This document shows, one piece after another, positions 60,546 through 64,000 of a stretch of DNA of 64,000 bases. The DNA is taken from positions 126,569 through 190,568 of the forward strand of contig NZ_RRCN01000002.1 in the NCBI RefSeq assembly GCF_003863965.1. The letters are read 5' to 3'. The notes under the pieces were generated by a model. It had not been told where the DNA came from, ran no database searches, and saw nothing but the letters and a program-made list of their open reading frames with translations. Within the stretch, counting starts at the first letter, position 1, and the number at the start of each line of letters is the position of its first letter. This DNA is from Paenibacillus oralis. GTDB lineage: Bacteria > Bacillota > Bacilli > Paenibacillales > Paenibacillaceae. The position numbers and the translations under genes are program-made.

Positions 60546-60743
60546 ATGAATTTTTGGGGGAAATCGAGTGAAACAATCAAGGTGAAAATGTATTTGTACC
60601 AATTTCTTTTGAGTAAAAAGTATTTGTCAGTAATTCGTTCTGAAACGGATTTTTATGAGGAGCTCAAAAAGTTTTTTGAGGAATTAGATATCAATGAGGA
60701 TAACATTACTTTTGAAAACGGATTTGTTGAAGTTTTTTTATAA
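60546..60743 (+). CDS. Small hypothetical protein (array unit 6)
   Basis: 65 residues, or 51 if the ATG at 60588 behind AAGGTG is used. Acidic C-terminus (LKKFFEELDINEDNITFENG). A 24-codon frame behind GGAGTGG (60462 onward) precedes it. Not recognised. Confidence 0.4.
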   Translation: MNFWGKSSETIKVKMYLYQFLLSKKYLSVIRSETDFYEELKKFFEELDINEDNITFENGFVEVFL

Positions 60744-61001
60744 TCCTAAAGGAGTGGCAGTGATAGAAACGATAGACTTGAGAAAAGGCTCAGCTAGACG
60801 TATTTTTTTAAAATATGTGTAGACGAGTGAAAGATATGAGGATGAATAAGTCGAAAAGAGAGCAAAGAGCTTTCAAAAGAATGCAAATGTATTGAATAGG
60901 GTAAAGCGTAAGAATTGTGTAGCGCTGTAGATAGTTTAAATCGAAAAATGTGTTTCTATAAACATATATTCAATTTTATGTTATGAATGAGGGGTGGTTG
61001 T

Positions 61002-61922
61002 TTGCCACGCGATTATGAATTAGAAGAGTTGTACGGAGAGCAGATACGTGCCTTTAAGATATGGATGATGCAAAGAGGCTTTACTGATTCAACGCATAAC
61101 GAATATTTGAGAGAAGTGTTGGCGTATCTTAAATCATTAAAGGGGCTTGAAGTTACTGAAGCCAGTAAGGTGAATGTTATTGGATTTCTGGTATCAAAAG
61201 AGAAAGTAAAGGATCAGACAAGGAATCGGACCCTTTCAGCAATTCGGACTTTTTATGTGGCTTTAATTGACTTTGAAATGGCCACACGAAATCCTGCATT
61301 AGAAGTCAAAAAGTCAAAAACGGAGAAGAATAAAAATCCGGTCTATCTCGAAGAAGAGGATCTGGTTGATTCATTACAATATATAGAAGGGCGTTATCGT
61401 AATAGGAATATTGCGATCTTTCTTTTGATGGGATACTGCGGCTTGCGGGTAGGGGAAGTACATCGACTAGATCTTAAGGATTTCAAGAAAACAAAGGGGA
61501 CTATCGTTGTCTTTGGAAAGGGCAGGAAGTGGAATGAGATCCCGGTTCCAGAGCTCTTGGTGCAATATTTAATTGAGGTGGAGCGAGAGAGGATTACTCC
61601 TTATAGTAAAAAGGAAGAGGCTTTTTTTGTTTCTCAAAAAGGAAAACGACTCTCTATAAGGCAGATTCAGAAATTAGTTTCTCAGACGTTTAAAGCCTTT
61701 AAAGAGAATAATCCGAAAGTGACCGATATGAATCTTTCTTGCCACAAGCTGCGTCACTCGTTCGCAACAATGCTGCTCAAAAATGGTGTTGATATTCGGG
61801 TTGTAAAGGAATTGCTTGGGCATGCATCCATTGAAACCACAATGATTTATACTCACATTAATGATGATCAGAAAAAGCAGGCCATGTCCACTGTAAACAT
61901 TCCTATTTCAATCGTCTCATAA
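61002..61922 (+). CDS. Tyrosine recombinase (XerC/D-like)
   Basis: 306 residues from a TTG behind GAGGGGTGG. N-terminal SAM-like core-binding domain (FKIWMMQRGFTDSTHNEYL). Catalytic residues: Arg in GLRVGEVHRLDL (~148), HKLRH (~248-252), GHAS (~273) and Tyr in TMIYTH (283). It lacks the extra segment of integron integrases. These enzymes cut and rejoin DNA at specific sites; it sits at the end of the small-ORF array and may act on the element's integration, on dimers, or on the array. Confidence 0.92.
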   Translation: MPRDYELEELYGEQIRAFKIWMMQRGFTDSTHNEYLREVLAYLKSLKGLEVTEASKVNVIGFLVSKEKVKDQTRNRTLSAIRTFYVALIDFEMATRNPALEVKKSKTEKNKNPVYLEEEDLVDSLQYIEGRYRNRNIAIFLLMGYCGLRVGEVHRLDLKDFKKTKGTIVVFGKGRKWNEIPVPELLVQYLIEVERERITPYSKKEEAFFVSQKGKRLSIRQIQKLVSQTFKAFKENNPKVTDMNLSCHKLRHSFATMLLKNGVDIRVVKELLGHASIETTMIYTHINDDQKKQAMSTVNIPISIVS

Positions 61923-61929
61923 GGCATTA

Positions 61930-62032
61930 TTGACCAAAATATGCTGAAATTGATATGCTTGTGTTAATCGAATATATGAAAATAAGGGAAGCACCCTTGA
62001 TGTTACAAGCATCTTGGTGTGCTTTTTTTGTT
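61930..62032 (+). promoter_or_regulatory. Type II leader c: promoter and GGAAGCACC terminator
   Basis: TTGACC, 18 bp, TATGCT, then TTAATCGAATAT and AAGGGAAGCACCC folding with an inner GATG/CATC hairpin to GTGTGCTT and Ts. Nearly identical to leader d at 63016-63113, so the two arose by duplication. Confidence 0.7.
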
Positions 62033-62054
62033 TGATTTCAGGAGGCGAAGTATT

Positions 62055-62882
62055 TTGTCCAGCATAAAAGTAGAGTTTCCCAATGGCGACTATATATTTG
62101 TAAGCCCACAGGACCAGCATCTCTTTGAAGGAAAGCTCATTAAAAGACCAGATGACAGTAGAAATATCATTTATAGCCCTGTACACAAGAATAATATTAG
62201 CATTCAACGTTATATTTTAAATCCTCCCAAAGGCTTTATGGGCGTTCAGAAGATTAAAGATCGATACAACTTTACACGAGAAAATCTAGAGATTGTTGAT
62301 AAAAGGGATGCTGCAAAAAGGCAAAGACAAAAATACCTGGAAAGAAATCCTGGAAGAAGCAAACAGCCTGTTTATACTACATCAGATGATAAGGTGATAG
62401 TACACTACTCTTACGGAGAAGATTCTTTCTTTATTATTGATCTTGAGGATCAGTCGAAAATTGAAGGATTTACTTTTCGAAAAATGGGCACTCCTAAAAG
62501 AATAGAAGCAATAAAGGAAGTTGATGGAGTTAAAACATATAGGTCCTTGGAAAGACTGTTGCTATCTACTGATAAAAGTTCTCGGGTTATGCAAATAAAT
62601 AAGGACTTGTGTGACTTTACAAAAAGCAATTTGATGATTGAATCAAAAAAGAGATCTCAACTCCAACGAGGTCCCAACAAAACCGAAGGAAAATCATCGC
62701 AATACAAGGGAGTCTATCAAGAACGGAAACGCAAAGGGATATGGAGAGCCAAATTAGTAGTCGATGGGATAGCAAATCATCTTGGGTGTTTTCCTACTGA
62801 AATAATGGCAGCTCAGGCATATAATAAATATGCAATAGAGCTTTACGGGGAAGGTTACGTTAAACTCAATGAGATTGATTAA
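62055..62882 (+). CDS. AP2-domain protein
   Basis: 275 residues from a TTG behind GGAGGCG. The C-terminal ~60 residues (SQYKGVYQERKRKGIWRAKL, DGIANHLGCFPTEIMAAQAY) form an AP2/ERF DNA-binding domain, in bacteria found mostly on homing-endonuclease-like proteins. The first ~200 residues have a PQDQHLFEG...PKGFMGVQKI part similar in style to HNH homing proteins, but the HNH residues are not clear. It may be a degenerate homing endonuclease or a regulator. Confidence 0.7.
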   Translation: MSSIKVEFPNGDYIFVSPQDQHLFEGKLIKRPDDSRNIIYSPVHKNNISIQRYILNPPKGFMGVQKIKDRYNFTRENLEIVDKRDAAKRQRQKYLERNPGRSKQPVYTTSDDKVIVHYSYGEDSFFIIDLEDQSKIEGFTFRKMGTPKRIEAIKEVDGVKTYRSLERLLLSTDKSSRVMQINKDLCDFTKSNLMIESKKRSQLQRGPNKTEGKSSQYKGVYQERKRKGIWRAKLVVDGIANHLGCFPTEIMAAQAYNKYAIELYGEGYVKLNEID

Positions 62883-63015
62883 AATATTTTCTATAGCATC
62901 GAAAATGAATGGAAAAATTGGGTATTCAGATGATATTATAGAAATACTAATTGCAAATATACTCAATTGAACAATAATGAAGAGAAAACTAAATGATGAT
63001 TTAAATTAGGTAACA

Positions 63016-63113
63016 TTGACCAAAATATGCTGAAATTGATATACTTGTCTTAATCGAATATAAAAATAAGGGAAGCACCCTTGATGCACTATGCATCTTG
63101 GCGTGCTTCTTTT
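63016..63113 (+). promoter_or_regulatory. Type II leader d: promoter and GGAAGCACC terminator
   Basis: TTGACC, 18 bp, TATACT, the same TTAATCGAATAT and AAGGGAAGCACCC as leader c; inner GATGCA/TGCATC hairpin and GCGTGCTTC with seven Ts. Confidence 0.7.
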
Positions 63114-63160
63114 TTTATTTCAAAAGATGTCTGCATGGGAAGTATACGGGGGTGGGGAAT

Positions 63161-63355
63161 GTGAAGGCCGTCATCCTTGAAATGTTGCTTGAATTAGTCT
63201 TACCTTATGTCTTGTTTAGTTCATGGTTCTTTGGGACTGCTTCAATAAATGTATGGGTTATGTACTTTACTGTTATGCATAATGACACAATGCATTACAT
63301 TATGGTTTTTCATCACCTTGCAAATTCCAAAAAGATTAAAAGAAATGTAACATGA
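63161..63355 (+). CDS. Small membrane protein
   Basis: 64 residues from a GTG behind GGGGGTGGGG; a frame open from 63098 crosses the terminator and is not used. Hydrophobic N-terminal half (LEMLLELVLPYVLFSSWFFG) and a His/Met-rich middle (MYFTVMHNDTMHYIMVFHH). Not recognised. Confidence 0.5.
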   Translation: MKAVILEMLLELVLPYVLFSSWFFGTASINVWVMYFTVMHNDTMHYIMVFHHLANSKKIKRNVT

Positions 63356-63422
63356 CTGTTTCAATAACTTGTATGAGCGATTGGGTGCCGGACCAAACGC
63401 TTGTAATCCAGGAGTGACTGAA

Positions 63423-63863
63423 ATGTTCAAATGGCTACAATCTTTAAATTTTTATAAGAAAAGGCATGAAGAAATTCGTATTCGAATCGAGTTTCTTACC
63501 GAACTGGAAAAGGTATGGACACGAGCGTGGGACTATCGATTAGGGCAGCTAATCGAAGACCTGGTTTCTTATGAAAATGATCAATTCTATTCAGAAAAGT
63601 CAATAAAAATGATGCATACAGAAGACTGGCTCGAACTGATTGAATCGATTGGACAGCGTTTTTCCTCTGGACATTACGAGGTGAACTCTCAATCGTCGCG
63701 AACTCCATTGCGTATCCCAATTGCCATGAGGCGACTACGTGACGAGTGGATATATAGTCGACTATCGTTCGGTGCTTATCTGCTTAAACGGCTGAAAGAA
63801 GAGAGGCCAGGTGGGACACTATATGGCTATGATTTTTCGGATGAGGTTCAGAAAGTAAGTTAA
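63423..63863 (+). CDS. Hypothetical protein
   Basis: 146 residues behind CAGGAGTG; a frame open 54 bases earlier has no ribosome binding site. Soluble, helical, rich in Arg and Glu (KRHEEIRIRIEFLTELEKVW). Not recognised. Confidence 0.55.
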   Translation: MFKWLQSLNFYKKRHEEIRIRIEFLTELEKVWTRAWDYRLGQLIEDLVSYENDQFYSEKSIKMMHTEDWLELIESIGQRFSSGHYEVNSQSSRTPLRIPIAMRRLRDEWIYSRLSFGAYLLKRLKEERPGGTLYGYDFSDEVQKVS

Positions 63864-63888
63864 TTAATCTCTGAATGGTGGTGGTGAT

Positions 63889-64000
63889 TTGCTTTTTATA
63901 TATTATATTCTTGTGTTCGTTACTAGCTTCATTTACATGGGATTTGAAATCGCTGCAGTGCGCGTATTAACGCCTTACTTCGGGAGCACCATGTTTACTT
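63889..64000 (+). CDS. Membrane spermidine-synthase-like protein, N-terminus (partial)
   Basis: 37 codons from a TTG behind GGTGGTGGTGAT to the window edge. One membrane segment with FIYMGFEIAAVRVLTPYFGS, which matches the (Y/F)E-x(5)R-L-x-PYFGS start of membrane-bound spermidine synthase-like proteins. The catalytic domain lies outside the window. Confidence 0.6.
   Translation, partial: MLFIYYILVFVTSFIYMGFEIAAVRVLTPYFGSTMFT

Larger units (their letters stand above)
57241..60785 (+). repeat. Seven degenerate ~40-bp repeats, one before each small ORF
   Basis: Copies lie at 57241-57279, 57675-57719, 58053-58092, 59620-59649, 59893-59925, 60408-60443 and, weakly, 60755-60785. The core is GC(A/G)GTGGAAGCGATCA followed by (A/G)CTGGACGTAA. 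Read in one frame they encode variants of LEDAVEAI(S/N)W(T/A) and a stop; some contain an inner stop. They could be leftover 3' ends of a repeatedly duplicated gene or cassette boundaries. A small ORF starts within tens of bases after each. Confidence 0.6.

Noticed and set aside
57241..60785. Array read as a true integron with attC sites
   Set aside because: The recombinase lacks the extra segment typical of integron integrases and the repeats do not show the paired R-box layout of attC. Only a cassette-like arrangement is claimed.

Overview
The window looks like part of a large conjugative element (plasmid or ICE) of a Gram-positive bacterium of the order Bacillales, probably Paenibacillaceae-like. 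The evidence is strong GGAGG-type ribosome binding sites, frequent TTG and GTG starts, many intrinsic terminators, a Gram-positive type IV secretion system (lipoprotein VirB6, CwlT-like wall hydrolase), AddAB-type nuclease genes, and an IS256 plus an IS200/IS605-type insertion sequence. No rRNA, tRNA or CRISPR array was seen. No relaxase and no VirD4 coupling protein were recognised, so the transfer region is probably incomplete here.

Layout. 0-0.6 kb is the 3' end of a group II intron (A). 0.8-11.3 kb is a DNA-metabolism block: a protein of unknown function, a sliding-clamp-like protein, an SNF2-type helicase gene split into three exons by two group II introns (B, ORF-less; C, with a reverse transcriptase and a small inserted gene), and an acidic protein ending in a clamp-binding-like peptide. 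11.7-23.2 kb holds small membrane proteins and the conjugation genes (VirB2, VirB3, VirB4, VirB6, wall hydrolase, VirB8-like). 23.3-28.3 kb has a Rad52-like annealing protein, an ankyrin protein, unknown genes and a 289-bp deletion derivative of an IS200/IS605 element. 28.4-33 kb is a duplicated cassette: a DUF6884-like protein, a structured RNA leader and a DNA methyltransferase, twice. 33.1-36.9 kb has an unknown protein, a DndC-like PAPS-reductase-family protein and a small ADP-ribosyltransferase-like protein. 37-40.1 kb is a minus-strand operon of small genes including a nucleotidyltransferase. 41.7-49.6 kb is addB-addA, with an IS256 element in its terminator. 51-56 kb has small regulatory or membrane genes and a DnaB/DnaD-like protein next to AT-rich repeats. 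56.4-61.9 kb is a row of small ORFs, each preceded by a degenerate ~40-bp repeat, ending at a tyrosine recombinase; one small gene is split by a TnpB element. 61.9-64 kb has an AP2-domain protein, small genes and the start of a membrane spermidine-synthase-like gene.

How it may work together. Six promoters (2.6, 11.4, 28.4, 33.2, 40.2 and 41.7 kb) share one leader: a -35/-10 pair, an initial CATACCTT-like segment, a T-rich stretch, a covarying bulged hairpin, an ATTCTA motif and then an intrinsic terminator before the first gene. They drive the clamp/helicase, the membrane pair, both methyltransferase cassettes, the DndC-like operon, one unknown gene and AddAB. Further terminators lie between genes inside these operons. 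This suggests a regulon read through terminators by a common signal (inference). Several of its products carry peptides resembling the bacterial clamp-binding motif, which would tie them to the element's own clamp. The two methyltransferase leaders share a separate covarying fold that appears to hide the ribosome binding site. These leaders, the clamp-centred gene set and the small-ORF array are the most promising candidates for undescribed biology.
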